From Fictibacillus arsenicus (GTDB lineage: Bacteria; Bacillota; Bacilli; Bacillales; Fictibacillaceae): a stretch of 64,000 bases of DNA. The translations under genes were made by a program, and so were the position numbers. Positions 24,823-33,430 of the stretch are shown piece after piece. The first letter of the stretch is position 1, and every line of letters begins with the position of its first letter. The stretch covers positions 558,001-622,000 of the forward strand of contig NZ_MQMF01000002.1 in the NCBI RefSeq assembly GCF_001999465.1, read 5' to 3'. Below the pieces are notes generated by a model, which did no database searches, was not told the DNA's origin, and saw only the letters and a program-made list of their open reading frames with translations.

Positions 24823-24853
24823 AAAAAAGCGGGGCAATATGCTGCCTCCGCTT
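24823..24853 (-). terminator. Intrinsic terminator after the subtilisin gene
   Basis: Ten-bp stem with one mismatch (24827-24836 with 24843-24853), giving TTTTTTG on the minus strand. Confidence 0.85.
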
Positions 24854-24866
24854 CTTTCAGTTTGAA

Positions 24867-26213
24867 TTAATTTAACGCATCTACTGCATTAATTAATCCA
24901 AAACCTGATTCTCCATCATAACCTGATTTAAATACATCTTCTGTAGAAGATTGAATGATGCTCTTAACTTGTGCTGGGCTCAGCTTGTCTTTCCCGTGCT
25001 GAGCAATGATCACCCCTGCTAGTGCTGCTGTTTTTGGAGCAGCCATGGAAGTTCCACCTTTATAGCCGTATTTTCCTCCAAGAACCGGCGCTAAACATAA
25101 GTAAGTATTATCTCTCCCAGCACCAGTTGCAGGGTCGTAGTTCGGTCCAAGATCCCCACCTGGAGCTATTACATCAATTTTTCCTACACCATAGTTCGAG
25201 TAGAATGCTAAGTTCTTTAGCGCTCCGCCTGCTGAAACCCTGATCATAGACTGACTGCTTGGGCTTCGATGTGTTGCGCCAGTATCATCTCCTGATAGTT
25301 TACCAGGCGAACTGATATCAACCGCGTTGTTACCAGCAGATCCAACTACTGTTACACCTTTTTGAATCGCATATTGGATCGCTCTATTAAACAATCGAAC
25401 ATCAGCTACAACATCTTTTGTCGCATAATCTGGATTTTGGAACCAATCATAGCCGCCTAGCGACATGTTTACTACATCAACATTGTCATCTGCAGCAGTC
25501 ATTAACGCTTCAGCAATATGAGATGTTTCCGCTCCGCCTGTTGGTCCAAATACACGGTAAGCAGCTACTTTTAAGTCAGGACCGATACCCATTGTGCGAC
25601 CTTTAGCAGCAATAGACCCTGCAACGTGTGTTCCGTGTGAATTTTCATCCATCGCATCAGGATAACCTGGAACAAAAGATTTACCATAAGCATAGTTATC
25701 CTTTAAGTCAGGGTGGGTATAGTCAATACCTGTATCAATAACTCCAACCACAATATCTTTTCCATCTACAGATTTACCCGTCCCGCCTGGCAATGTCCAC
25801 GACTCTCCATCTTGAGTAACCTGTTTAATATCCCACTGTAAACTATTATAAAGATCTGCATCAGCACCATACGAACTTACTAATGCGACTTCTTCAATTG
25901 CGGCTTGTTCTGGCTGTACAATATTTTGTACGCCTGCTTCTAGTACAGTACTAGACTTTTTGATTTCTGAAAGGAAGTTTGGATTACTAGAAACAACTTC
26001 AACGGCACCTAGCTTGTCCAATCTTGATTCAATTTGTCCACCAGCTTTTGAGATTTCATTCCCAAACCCTGAAGGTAATTTTGCTTGTTCCTTAAAAATA
26101 ACTATGTATTTCTTTTCCTGACCATTTTCAGCATTCACATTACCACCACTGCTAAAGGTCATACTCGCTCCAAGTGTTAGAGCTAACGCACCAGCTAAAA
26201 TCTTCTTTTTCAT
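24867..26213 (-). CDS. Secreted subtilisin-like serine protease (S8)
   Basis: 448 residues. A Sec signal peptide (about 1-28, cleaved after VNA) is followed by an I9-type propeptide (about 33-110) and the S8 catalytic domain. The triad is visible as Asp 160 in VIDTGID, His 193 in NSHGTHVAGS and Ser 389 in GGTSMAAP, with the oxyanion Asn 295 in GSAGNN. The enzyme should be exported, matured by self-cleavage and degrade extracellular protein. A 256-bp upstream region without other genes probably holds its promoter. A terminator follows. Confidence 0.95.
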   Translation of the reverse strand: MKKKILAGALALTLGASMTFSSGGNVNAENGQEKKYIVIFKEQAKLPSGFGNEISKAGGQIESRLDKLGAVEVVSSNPNFLSEIKKSSTVLEAGVQNIVQPEQAAIEEVALVSSYGADADLYNSLQWDIKQVTQDGESWTLPGGTGKSVDGKDIVVGVIDTGIDYTHPDLKDNYAYGKSFVPGYPDAMDENSHGTHVAGSIAAKGRTMGIGPDLKVAAYRVFGPTGGAETSHIAEALMTAADDNVDVVNMSLGGYDWFQNPDYATKDVVADVRLFNRAIQYAIQKGVTVVGSAGNNAVDISSPGKLSGDDTGATHRSPSSQSMIRVSAGGALKNLAFYSNYGVGKIDVIAPGGDLGPNYDPATGAGRDNTYLCLAPVLGGKYGYKGGTSMAAPKTAALAGVIIAQHGKDKLSPAQVKSIIQSSTEDVFKSGYDGESGFGLINAVDALN

Positions 26214-26427
26214 CCAATTACTACCTCCTTTGAACTAATACTTTTATTATAGTGATATTTCTATTATTTACAATTAATATTCTGATAATTACTAATTTTC
26301 AGTTTAAATTACCTATATCTATAAGTCTAAAGGTACAGGCAGATGAAATTAACGCATTGAAAATAATAGGTAAAAATAACTATTTTTCGAAAATAAAATG
26401 GATGAGTGCGCTGAAAAAATTAAAAAT

Positions 26428-26458
26428 AAAAAAAGCCCCATGTTTCAGCGGCTTTTTT
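26428..26458 (-). terminator. Intrinsic terminator
   Basis: AAAAAAAGCC (26428-26437) pairs with GGCTTTTTT (26450-26458); U-runs exist on both strands. It ends the small minus-strand gene that stops at 26471. Confidence 0.8.
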
Positions 26459-26470
26459 ACTTTCATATAA

Positions 26471-26644
26471 TTACCCTGTAATACTTCTTTCGATGGCTTT
26501 ATCCCAACTTGGAAAATAATGAAGCGCATTTCTCATGAGTTGAGGATTTGTTTTCTTAACTTGTTTTTTATTCAAGTTTGTCCCTCTTGCCTTTAAATCT
26601 TGAATCTCCAATAAGACTTCTTCTGAGCTCATATTTACTTCCAT
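26471..26644 (-). CDS. Small protein with one FGSW-type helical repeat
   Basis: 57 residues; ATG at 26644 with AAAGGAGGA 8 bp upstream. The whole protein follows the single-repeat pattern 'I..LK..G..L....V....P.L...A...F.SW..AI', known from tandem repeats in many Firmicutes proteins and from homing-endonuclease-associated repeats, where it is a small helical module that may bind DNA. Here one copy makes the entire protein. Function unknown. Confidence 0.68.
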   Translation of the reverse strand: MEVNMSSEEVLLEIQDLKARGTNLNKKQVKKTNPQLMRNALHYFPSWDKAIERSITG

Positions 26645-26706
26645 AGATACGTCCTCCTTTAGTTGTCTTATCTTCATTCATTTACAACAAAAGGGGATAT
26701 TATACC

Positions 26707-26883
26707 TCATTTATTTGACTTTGATACGGCAACATAAACCGTTCCAAATCTAACAAAACGTCTTAGAGAAGAACCTTTTTCCACATGCTTTTGATCCAGA
26801 TAAAAATCCTCCTGCGACCTACAAACAAAATAAATTGCTGACGCCATAATAAGTGCCAGACCTGCAATAATGAAGAAAAACAT
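26707..26883 (-). CDS. Small single-pass membrane protein
   Basis: 58 residues: an N-terminal helix (FFFIIAGLALIMASAIYFVC) and a basic tail with RRFVRFGTVYVAV. The ATG at 26883 follows AAAGGGTGG. Function unknown; no family recognised. It lies between the single-repeat protein and the phosphotransferase genes, all on the minus strand. Confidence 0.62.
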   Translation of the reverse strand: MFFFIIAGLALIMASAIYFVCRSQEDFYLDQKHVEKGSSLRRFVRFGTVYVAVSKSNK

Positions 26884-26980
26884 TTCAACCACCCTTTCTT
26901 TTATCTAAAGATTCGGTGTTGTAAGCCTAGATGTTATTTACTACATTATACATGCAATTACCTATATTTTACATTATCGT

Positions 26981-27961
26981 TTATCTCGTTTTAGCAAACT
27001 CTCTTTCTTCTAATAATGCTTGCAGCCATTGTGATGGTTTCTTGTATTCAGATTGATCGGCAACAGATGGATTTAAATAGGAATACCAGCTGACCGCCCT
27101 ATGCACACACCCAAGCTGATCCGAAATCTTAAGCGCTCTTTCCAACTGTTCCATAGGTGCAAAAGCAGTCCACGGCTTCAAATAGAATGGCCGGAATTCA
27201 TCAATCACCTTCAGCCACTCCGGGTCATTATCTACCAGCTCATAGAGTGAATTCCAGAACACGCGTGTGCTGAAGAAAGGGTGCGTTATCGAAGAATCGC
27301 CCCAGTCAAGAAACACTATCTTTCCATTTACGTACTGAATATTCGCCGAGTGAAGATCGCCGTGATCGATGGAATGTACGGGAACAAGCTGCTCCAGTTC
27401 ATCGCACATGGCTAAAAGTTCTGGGTGCAGTTTCATCACCGCATCTTTTTCTTCTGCACTCAACCCCGTATCACACATACCTTCTAAGTGCTGGATAATA
27501 TCTTTTTTCAAAGTTGAAAGTGTTCTGTTCGGGACATTCATGCCGCTCAATCCATCAATATTTGAAATCTCGGAAACTTGCAGCCGAGCATATTCCGTTA
27601 TCGCTGCTTTCCAAATTTCTTTATCTTTTAATTGCCTGATCGGAACTCCCCCGAGCTCCTTCATCAACAGCCATCCCTCTGTTTCTTGTATTCTCACAAT
27701 TCCCGTGCTCTTTCCTGGATACATTGTATGAAAGTAGCGGCTTACCGCTGCTTCATGATGAGTAGAAGATCGAGTAGCTTTGAAATATAGATTGCCAGTG
27801 TTGACCGGAACGAGAAGAACTAAGGAGAAGTCTGTCTTTTTCACTTCTGAAATATCTCCTAATAATGAAAGATTATCTTCTTCTTGAAGTACTTCATTGA
27901 TCCAATTCTTCACTTTTAACACGTACGTTTCTTCAAACCAAGGTGCATTAAACTTTTTCAT
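26981..27961 (-). CDS. Phosphotransferase of the aminoglycoside/choline kinase fold
   Basis: 326 residues. The Brenner motif is clear as SIDHGDLHSANI (about residue 198) with the metal-binding IVFLDWGD some 15 residues later. The N-lobe is divergent. Small-molecule kinases of this fold act on amino sugars, choline, homoserine or macrolides; which applies here cannot be said. It lies 5 bp downstream of a second kinase-fold gene on the same strand. Confidence 0.83.
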   Translation of the reverse strand: MKKFNAPWFEETYVLKVKNWINEVLQEEDNLSLLGDISEVKKTDFSLVLLVPVNTGNLYFKATRSSTHHEAAVSRYFHTMYPGKSTGIVRIQETEGWLLMKELGGVPIRQLKDKEIWKAAITEYARLQVSEISNIDGLSGMNVPNRTLSTLKKDIIQHLEGMCDTGLSAEEKDAVMKLHPELLAMCDELEQLVPVHSIDHGDLHSANIQYVNGKIVFLDWGDSSITHPFFSTRVFWNSLYELVDNDPEWLKVIDEFRPFYLKPWTAFAPMEQLERALKISDQLGCVHRAVSWYSYLNPSVADQSEYKKPSQWLQALLEEREFAKTR

Positions 27962-27966
27962 ATGGT

Positions 27967-28866
27967 TTACCTGCTTTCCTTACACAATTCCTGAAATACT
28001 TCGATGGTACGTAAGAATTTTTCGTTAAAATTCCCGTCTTCGATTGTCCAGCATGTGGATAAAACAGCATGAGAGAACCCTCTTAACAACACTCTTTCTT
28101 TGTCCAGGTCCAGTTCTTTCACGAAAATATTTATACGTTTCTCAATGGTTTCTTTTACTTTCGTCTCTGGCAGTTTGTTCAGCAAATACTGAATCACATC
28201 GTACTCTCGGTCTCCGATCAACCCTTTAGGATCAATCGCTGTCCATGAATCACCATTTTTCAAAATATTATAATGATGAAGATCCCCATGCAGAAGATAA
28301 GGCTGATTCTTTTCACGATTTAGCTGTTCAAAAAGCTTCAGCGCTTCTTCAATCTTCTCTTTTGCAATTAGACCAAATCCATTTGGGTGTTGTCGTGCAA
28401 TCCTCTTTAAGCTATTTTCCCTATCAACCACTGTTTCCATGTTCGAATTCTTAGGAGCCGCTACCCATAGGTTCTTCATAATTTGAGATGCTATATAAGC
28501 GGCTTCTTCATCATCCTTTATGTCCGCGAGGGTGTGCCCGGGTCTTAATCGTTCAAGTATCATAACTCCCTGGTCCAGATCATATTCCAATAGCTCAACC
28601 ATGCCTTTCCCTTTCATCAATTGAAGAACTTCTAGTTCTGCACGAAATTCTTTATCAGAAAGAACTGCTTTTAGCACGGCTTCTTCCCCATTGTTCCGAG
28701 TTGCTGGAGCGACAAAGTTAAAAGACAAGTCGAACGGATCATGAATAGTAAGCCCCCACTTCTGTTCGTAAAGGGAAATCATTTTATCGAAATTGTTGAG
28801 CCATTCATCCGCTTTATCTTTATGAATATTTTTTAGAATTTGAACAAATTTATCTTGTAGTCTCAT
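27967..28866 (-). CDS. APH(6)-like phosphotransferase
   Basis: 299 residues. The order and motifs match the streptomycin/hydroxyurea-type APH(6) family: LSFNFVAPATRNNGEEAVLK near residue 48, YLLHGDLHHYNIL (about 190) as the catalytic loop, and the metal motif AIDPKGLIGDREYD. A true resistance role is possible but unproven, since many Bacillus chromosomes carry silent homologues. Its start overlaps the restored end of the P-loop kinase upstream by 17 bp, and it is followed 5 bp later by another kinase-fold gene: a three-gene kinase operon. Confidence 0.86.
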   Translation of the reverse strand: MRLQDKFVQILKNIHKDKADEWLNNFDKMISLYEQKWGLTIHDPFDLSFNFVAPATRNNGEEAVLKAVLSDKEFRAELEVLQLMKGKGMVELLEYDLDQGVMILERLRPGHTLADIKDDEEAAYIASQIMKNLWVAAPKNSNMETVVDRENSLKRIARQHPNGFGLIAKEKIEEALKLFEQLNREKNQPYLLHGDLHHYNILKNGDSWTAIDPKGLIGDREYDVIQYLLNKLPETKVKETIEKRINIFVKELDLDKERVLLRGFSHAVLSTCWTIEDGNFNEKFLRTIEVFQELCKESR

Positions 28867-29391
28867 AGTCTCTCTCCAATATGTAATGAATCACTTCGTC
28901 AATATAGTCCTTTATTGGTAAAATTGTATTTACCTCTAAACACTGTGTTTCGAAGGTTTTTTACTGTTGTGCAAGCCATAACTGAACATCTCAATATTTG
29001 TTTCTTTAATTTGGCTGATCATTCGATTACGGTTCCTCAGCCTTTCGTTGGTTTGATCAAAATCATTTAAAATACATTCAACATACTTGTAGCTAGCTTC
29101 AAATTCCCCTGCTAATTTTGTACCTTTTTCTATCATTTCATTATAAAAGCAAGGACTGTCAAATATTACACTATTTCCAAGGGATAACTGAGATTCAAGT
29201 AAAGACCAACCGATATTGTATGAAATCTTTCCAGCCAGTTTAGGGTCCAGAATGTCTTCATCTACAGAATGCAACAACGCAGATTTTACAACATCATGAT
29301 CAATCACAACCGCACCTATACGTTTACCTATTTCTCTAGCAAGTGTGGACTTACCTGCACCAGGAAAACCGGCCATTTGAATAAAATACAT
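28850..29391 (-). pseudogene. P-loop small-molecule kinase with a frameshift
   Basis: From ATG 29391 (GAGGTG site) the frame encodes MAGFPGAGKSTLAREIGKRI, a P-loop NTPase of the AAA_33/APH-associated kinase type, and stops at TAG 28936 in SKKPSKHSV. A one-base shift just before this stop lets the reading go on as CLEVNTILPIKDYIDEVIHY to a TAA at 28850, overlapping the APH(6)-like gene. This gives about 180 residues, the expected family length, and coherent sequence. One base (probably C of CC near 28945) is missing. It is a disrupted gene or sequence error. Confidence 0.75.
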
Positions 29392-29502
29392 GTTCTGCAC
29401 CTCATAAAGAATTTTAATAGTAAGCAATTATGTATTTAGAGGAAATCGATTTATAAAAGAGAATACATCTACTTCGATTATAAATAAAAAGGGGTATGCA
29501 AC

Positions 29503-30151
29503 TTGGATTTTTTTGTTATCGGTGATGTTCATGGCTGTTACCACACCTTTAAGAATATGATAAACAAATATTGGAACAAAGAAAATGAAATGCTGATTCA
29601 GCTCGGGGATTTAATTGACAGAGGGAGAAATTCACCACAGATGGTACAGCTCGCTATGCAATTAAGTACTGACTTTCCTGACCAAGTTTTATTTTTTTAA
29701 AGGAAACCATGAATTCGAAATGATTGATCACTTTACAAATCAGCCAAATAAAAATTGGTTAAGACAATGTGGAGATGAAACGATTAGGCAATACAACAAA
29801 ATAAACAGAGATTGCATGAGTGACGTTCGATGGTTCAGTGAACTCACGCTGTATTGGGAAAATGAGCACATCTTTATCAGTCATGCAGGCATCTCATTAC
29901 AAACTGAAAATCCTTTCGACGAGAATGATGAGTTTGGCGTTCTGTGGAATAGAAGTCCATTAAAAAACATCGGCAAACTTCAAATTATAGGTCATACTCC
30001 AACCGACAGGCCCAAATTTGATATGACAAGCAACGCGTGGAATATTGATACCGGTGCTGCTTATCTAGGGTATTTAACGGGAGTGAAAATTAAATCAAAT
30101 GGAGAAGTAACCGAATTTATAAGAGAAGACACGGATCTGAGAGACAAATAA
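29503..30151 (+). pseudogene. PPP-type metallophosphatase split by a T-run frameshift
   Basis: A TTG start (GGGG site 8 bp upstream) opens DFFVIGDVHGCYHTF with GDLIDRG 28 residues on, the first two metal motifs, then stops at TAA 29700. The next frame resumes with GNHEFEMIDHF (third motif) and holds FISHAG and IIGHTPTDRP (remaining His ligands) to 30151. The break lies at a run of seven T (29692-29698); six would restore a single protein of about 215 residues related to lambda/PrpE-type phosphatases that act on Ap4A or phosphoproteins. Confidence 0.8.
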
Positions 30152-30246
30152 ATAAATTTTCATAAAAGCGTTTAATTCTTTTCACTTTATTCGTTATACA
30201 TATAGATCGGAAATTTAGATTGGAAATTTTTATAGGAGGTTTTATT

Positions 30247-31182
30247 TTGTCACAATCAAAAACAACCACTTTGTACGAACAGTCACGTGAGCTTCAGCAA
30301 CAATTTCAATCCCTGATTGATGAAATGGGCAGTGATCTTTGGAAGTACTGCCGGTATTTAACGGGTTCGCCTTGGGATGGGGAGGATTTATTTCAAGAGA
30401 CGATACTTAAAGCCATGGGCGGACTCTTTACGAGATGGCATCCTACAAACCTAAAATCTTACTTGTACAGAATGGCGACCAATACCTGGATCGACCATTG
30501 CAGAAGAGAAAAACGAAATGTAGGGTCATTAGATGAAGCGGAAGAACCACAAGAAACTATCACCGATACACATGACTTAGAAGAAGCACTTGAAAAACTT
30601 TATCACCTTTTTACACCTAGACAGACTGCTGTATTCCTTCTTATGGAAGTCTTCTATTTTACAGCAGAAGAAGTGGCGAGTATCATCAAGACGACTCCTG
30701 GTGCAGTTTATGCCACAATCCGCCGTATGAAGGAAAAGCTGAAGAAAAACAAAGCCCCATCACCATCTAAACAAACAGATGATACAAAGGAACAGAAAGA
30801 CGAAATTATATCTGCTTATTTAAAAGCTTTTAACCAAGGAGATTTAGAAGGGATATTGGCGTTATTCGGTGACCATGTCCATTATGAAGCATCTTTAGGA
30901 TTCTTAGAGACGACAAAAGACGAAATGCGAGAAGGCTCTCTCATGTATGGTTTACCTCGTCACCACGCAAAGGAATTTATATTATGGGGGAAACACGTGA
31001 TTGTCGTGTTAGCTGATTCAAATCAAGGCCCTGTTGTGCATGACATACAGTATCAAAATGTAGAAAACGAGAAAATCGTTTACCACAGAAGTTTTTTCTT
31101 CAGAAAAGAATTTATTCTAGCTGCATCAAAAGAATTGGGAATTCCTCCTCAGTTGGACAAAGCACCCTTAAACTGGACGTAA
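30247..31182 (+). CDS. ECF sigma factor with C-terminal SnoaL-like domain (ECF41-like)
   Basis: 311 residues. Region 2 (about 30-95, with WDGEDLFQETILKA and LYRMATNTWIDHCRR) and region 4 (about 120-165, LTP-like FTPRQTAVFLLMEVFYFTAE) are followed by a SnoaL-type domain (about 185-300). In the ECF41 group this fused tail replaces a separate anti-sigma factor. No anti-sigma gene is beside it, in agreement. The TTG at 30247 sits 7 bp after AGGAGG. Its targets are unknown; ECF41 genes are often next to small oxidoreductase genes, but none is adjacent here. Confidence 0.85.
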   Translation: MSQSKTTTLYEQSRELQQQFQSLIDEMGSDLWKYCRYLTGSPWDGEDLFQETILKAMGGLFTRWHPTNLKSYLYRMATNTWIDHCRREKRNVGSLDEAEEPQETITDTHDLEEALEKLYHLFTPRQTAVFLLMEVFYFTAEEVASIIKTTPGAVYATIRRMKEKLKKNKAPSPSKQTDDTKEQKDEIISAYLKAFNQGDLEGILALFGDHVHYEASLGFLETTKDEMREGSLMYGLPRHHAKEFILWGKHVIVVLADSNQGPVVHDIQYQNVENEKIVYHRSFFFRKEFILAASKELGIPPQLDKAPLNWT

Positions 31183-31186
31183 ATTT

Positions 31187-31219
31187 AAAAGCCGATTCTA
31201 AAGACTGGAATCGGCTTTT
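31187..31219 (+). terminator. Bidirectional terminator after the sigma factor gene
   Basis: 12-bp stem (31187-31198 with 31208-31219), with A-run before and T-run after. Confidence 0.88.
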
Positions 31220-31223
31220 ATCA

Positions 31224-31784
31224 TCATAGATTAAAATATTCTTTTATTTGACTAGCCACTTCTTCTGGACTCAAACCTTTGTTATTAATACGCAGGTAAT
31301 TCTCTTTTTTAATCTCGCCTTCAAATGAGTTCATCCTGTATTTGTCCATAGAAGTTTTCAAATCATTTTCCGACCATTCGATGTTTCGTTTCGTTGGTTT
31401 GTGTTCTAACCGGTGTGGTGTCTTGTTCCGTTTCAGCCTTTCCTCCAAGTCAGTCTCCAGTTCTACAAAATAAATTTCTGCACCTTCAGCCTCAAAAATT
31501 TCACAAACATCCTCGACGAACTTCCAATCTGACTCAAAATTAAACGCCCATACATATGTAAAAATCATTCCGTATTAATTACTTTGTGCAAACTCTTTAA
31601 AGATTTCTGTGCGAAACAAGTGGACGAGCCTTTTCCCTTCTTTCGTCCCATAATCAAAGAACTTTGTCACCAGATCGATCGTCATATGATTATGAAAGAG
31701 CTTCAGTTCCGTAACCTTCTCCAGCTCATGCCCTACGGTCATCTTACCAACTGCCTGAGGACCGAATAATAAAACCAGCTTCAT
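31224..31784 (-). pseudogene. P-loop kinase/ATPase interrupted by an in-frame stop
   Basis: The minus frame from ATG 31784 starts KLVLLFGPQAVGKMTVGHEL (Walker A GPQAVGKMT) and reads to a TAA at 31575 after FAQSN. Without any shift of frame it continues YGMIFTYVWAFNFESDW to a natural stop at 31224, 187 codons in all. A TTA (Leu) changed to TAA by one base explains it. The family is the AAA/shikimate-kinase-like group of small nucleotide- or toxin-type kinases. It is a nonsense-broken gene or a base error. Confidence 0.78.
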
Positions 31785-31887
31785 GATGCATCCCCCATTT
31801 TTACACTTTTAACTAAAATAATTTAATTTTCCGCTTTATCAAATCTCTTTAAAGTCCACATAATGTTTACTTCAACTCCTAAAAAAA

Positions 31888-32133
31888 TTAAATACCAAAA
31901 AACGAAACAATCCCTAAAATGAAAATAATTAAAAGAATGGCAAGCCCACTAAAGGCAATCTTTTTCCATATTCCTTTTGAACTTAACAATGCACAAATGA
32001 GTGAGAGTAATACCCCTGCCATTAAAAGATTTGTTCCGCTTTGTCCGCTAACCTTCCCTATAAAAAAGAATTGGAGAACTAAAAAGGTAACAATCAAAAT
32101 GAGAATTGAAGCTAAACCTAAGTATTTTCTCAA
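31888..32133 (-). CDS. Small membrane protein
   Basis: 81 residues with three hydrophobic segments (ILILIVTFLVLQFFFIG, LLMAGVLLSLICALL, IAFSGLAILLIIFILGIV). The TTG at 32133, 7 bp after AAGGAGAG, is the likely start; a further in-frame start upstream has no site. No family recognised. Single-gene unit divergent from the heme O synthase gene. Confidence 0.62.
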   Translation of the reverse strand: MRKYLGLASILILIVTFLVLQFFFIGKVSGQSGTNLLMAGVLLSLICALLSSKGIWKKIAFSGLAILLIIFILGIVSFFGI

Positions 32134-32311
32134 TTCATTCTCTCCTTGCAAACAAAGTTATTTCTACTTTCCTTTATCCGTTGCTTCTTAATCTTGCTTG
32201 GTTAAACAAGCTTTAGGTTTTTAAAGCAGACGATATACGTAATCCTATATTCTTTTTCGACAAAAAACTTATAACTCCCTCTTTTCCCCATATGGAATGC
32301 AAACTATCCTA

Positions 32312-32350
32312 TCACATAACCATCACATAACCCTCACAAAAAGTTCACAA
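32312..32350 (+). promoter_or_regulatory. Four 11-bp-phased TCACA boxes upstream of ctaB
   Basis: TCACAT/TCACAA occurs at 32312, 32323, 32334 and 32345, exactly 11 bp apart, i.e. on one helix face. On the minus strand the last two read TTTGTGA, the core of ResD boxes; on the plus strand they resemble TTNACA PhoP half-sites. Both are OmpR-type regulators that bind phased direct repeats. The gene 120 bp downstream makes heme O for terminal oxidases, a known ResD-type target. Confidence 0.55.
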
Positions 32351-32467
32351 AACTCTTTTGTAATGTGCTTGGTGTTGTTCTATCATTTGAACTGGGAAAA
32401 GATTTAGTGCTTTAATAGAGATGTATTTAAGGTTACAATTAATTGGTTAACCTATAGAGATAAATAT

Positions 32468-33397
32468 ATGAAGATGGTGTCTTGTAGAATGGAAAGAACT
32501 TTGGAAAAACAAAAGATGTCAGCGGTCCTGGGACAAACGGTCAAAACAGGGATTATTAAATCCAACCTTGTACCGATGTTCGCGGGATTAACGCTGGCTT
32601 TATATACGTACGATATCGATCCTGGTGAAAAACTGTTAGATATATTATTCGCCTTAATCGGTACGATCCTAGTGATTGGTGCAGCGGGGACTTTTAATAA
32701 CATTTATGACCGCGATATCGATGCGATTATGGAAAGAACAAAGGTAAGACCGACTGTTACGGGTGAGATCAACGTTCGTTCGGCATTATTGCTCGGAACC
32801 GTTATGGCTGTTCTCGGCATGGTTGCTCTTGCCTTTACTACTCCGCTCGCTGCAGTTTTAGGTTTTCTTGGTCTCTTCTTTTACGTTGTACCTTATACAA
32901 TGCTGACGAAACGCAGAACGATCTATAACACAGAGGTCGGCTCAATCTCTGGAGCGATGCCTCCACTGATCGGTTGGGCCGCGATGACCGGGACCCTTAC
33001 ACATCCAGCTATTGCAGCATTATTCATCATTCAAGTAATCTGGCAGATGCCGCACTTCTACGCAATTGCGATACGCCGGCATGATGAATACAAAGCCGCC
33101 AGAATTCCGATGCTACCGGTTGTAAAAGGGGTTAAGAGAACGTATACGCAAACCAACATTTACTTAGTACTGTTGAGCTTAACAAGTTTTCTCTTCTTGC
33201 CGTTGAGCTTAGGTCTGACACTTGTTGCTCTTTTACTCAATGTTGGTTGGCTCGTACTCAGCATCTACGGCTATAAGAAAAATAAGGATTCAGAGAAATG
33301 GGCAAAACTGCTCTTCATCTACTCGCTGATCCACATGACAATCCTGTTTTCGACGGTCATCGTTTACTCGCTCGTTGGGATTTTCATTCTTAAATAG
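32468..33397 (+). CDS. ctaB: Heme O synthase (protoheme IX farnesyltransferase)
   Basis: Adds a farnesyl group to heme B to make heme O for cytochrome oxidases, in the membrane. 309 residues with about eight membrane helices. The UbiA prenyl-diphosphate motif is present as NNIYDRDIDAIMERTKVRP (about 78-96) and the second Asp-rich loop as RRHDEYKAARIPML. It stands alone, away from any ctaA or ctaCDEF genes, so it may be a second copy (CtaO-like) or the sole one. The start is uncertain among 32468, 32489 and a later ATG; none has a strong ribosome site. Confidence 0.93.
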   Translation: MKMVSCRMERTLEKQKMSAVLGQTVKTGIIKSNLVPMFAGLTLALYTYDIDPGEKLLDILFALIGTILVIGAAGTFNNIYDRDIDAIMERTKVRPTVTGEINVRSALLLGTVMAVLGMVALAFTTPLAAVLGFLGLFFYVVPYTMLTKRRTIYNTEVGSISGAMPPLIGWAAMTGTLTHPAIAALFIIQVIWQMPHFYAIAIRRHDEYKAARIPMLPVVKGVKRTYTQTNIYLVLLSLTSFLFLPLSLGLTLVALLLNVGWLVLSIYGYKKNKDSEKWAKLLFIYSLIHMTILFSTVIVYSLVGIFILK

Positions 33398-33402
33398 AAA
33401 GC

Positions 33403-33430
33403 AAAAAAGCCTGGGCAACCAGGCTTTTTT
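33403..33430 (+). terminator. Bidirectional terminator after ctaB
   Basis: Perfect 12-bp stem AAAAAAGCCTGG (33403-33414) with CCAGGCTTTTTT (33419-33430) and a GCAA loop, between two convergent genes. Confidence 0.92.
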
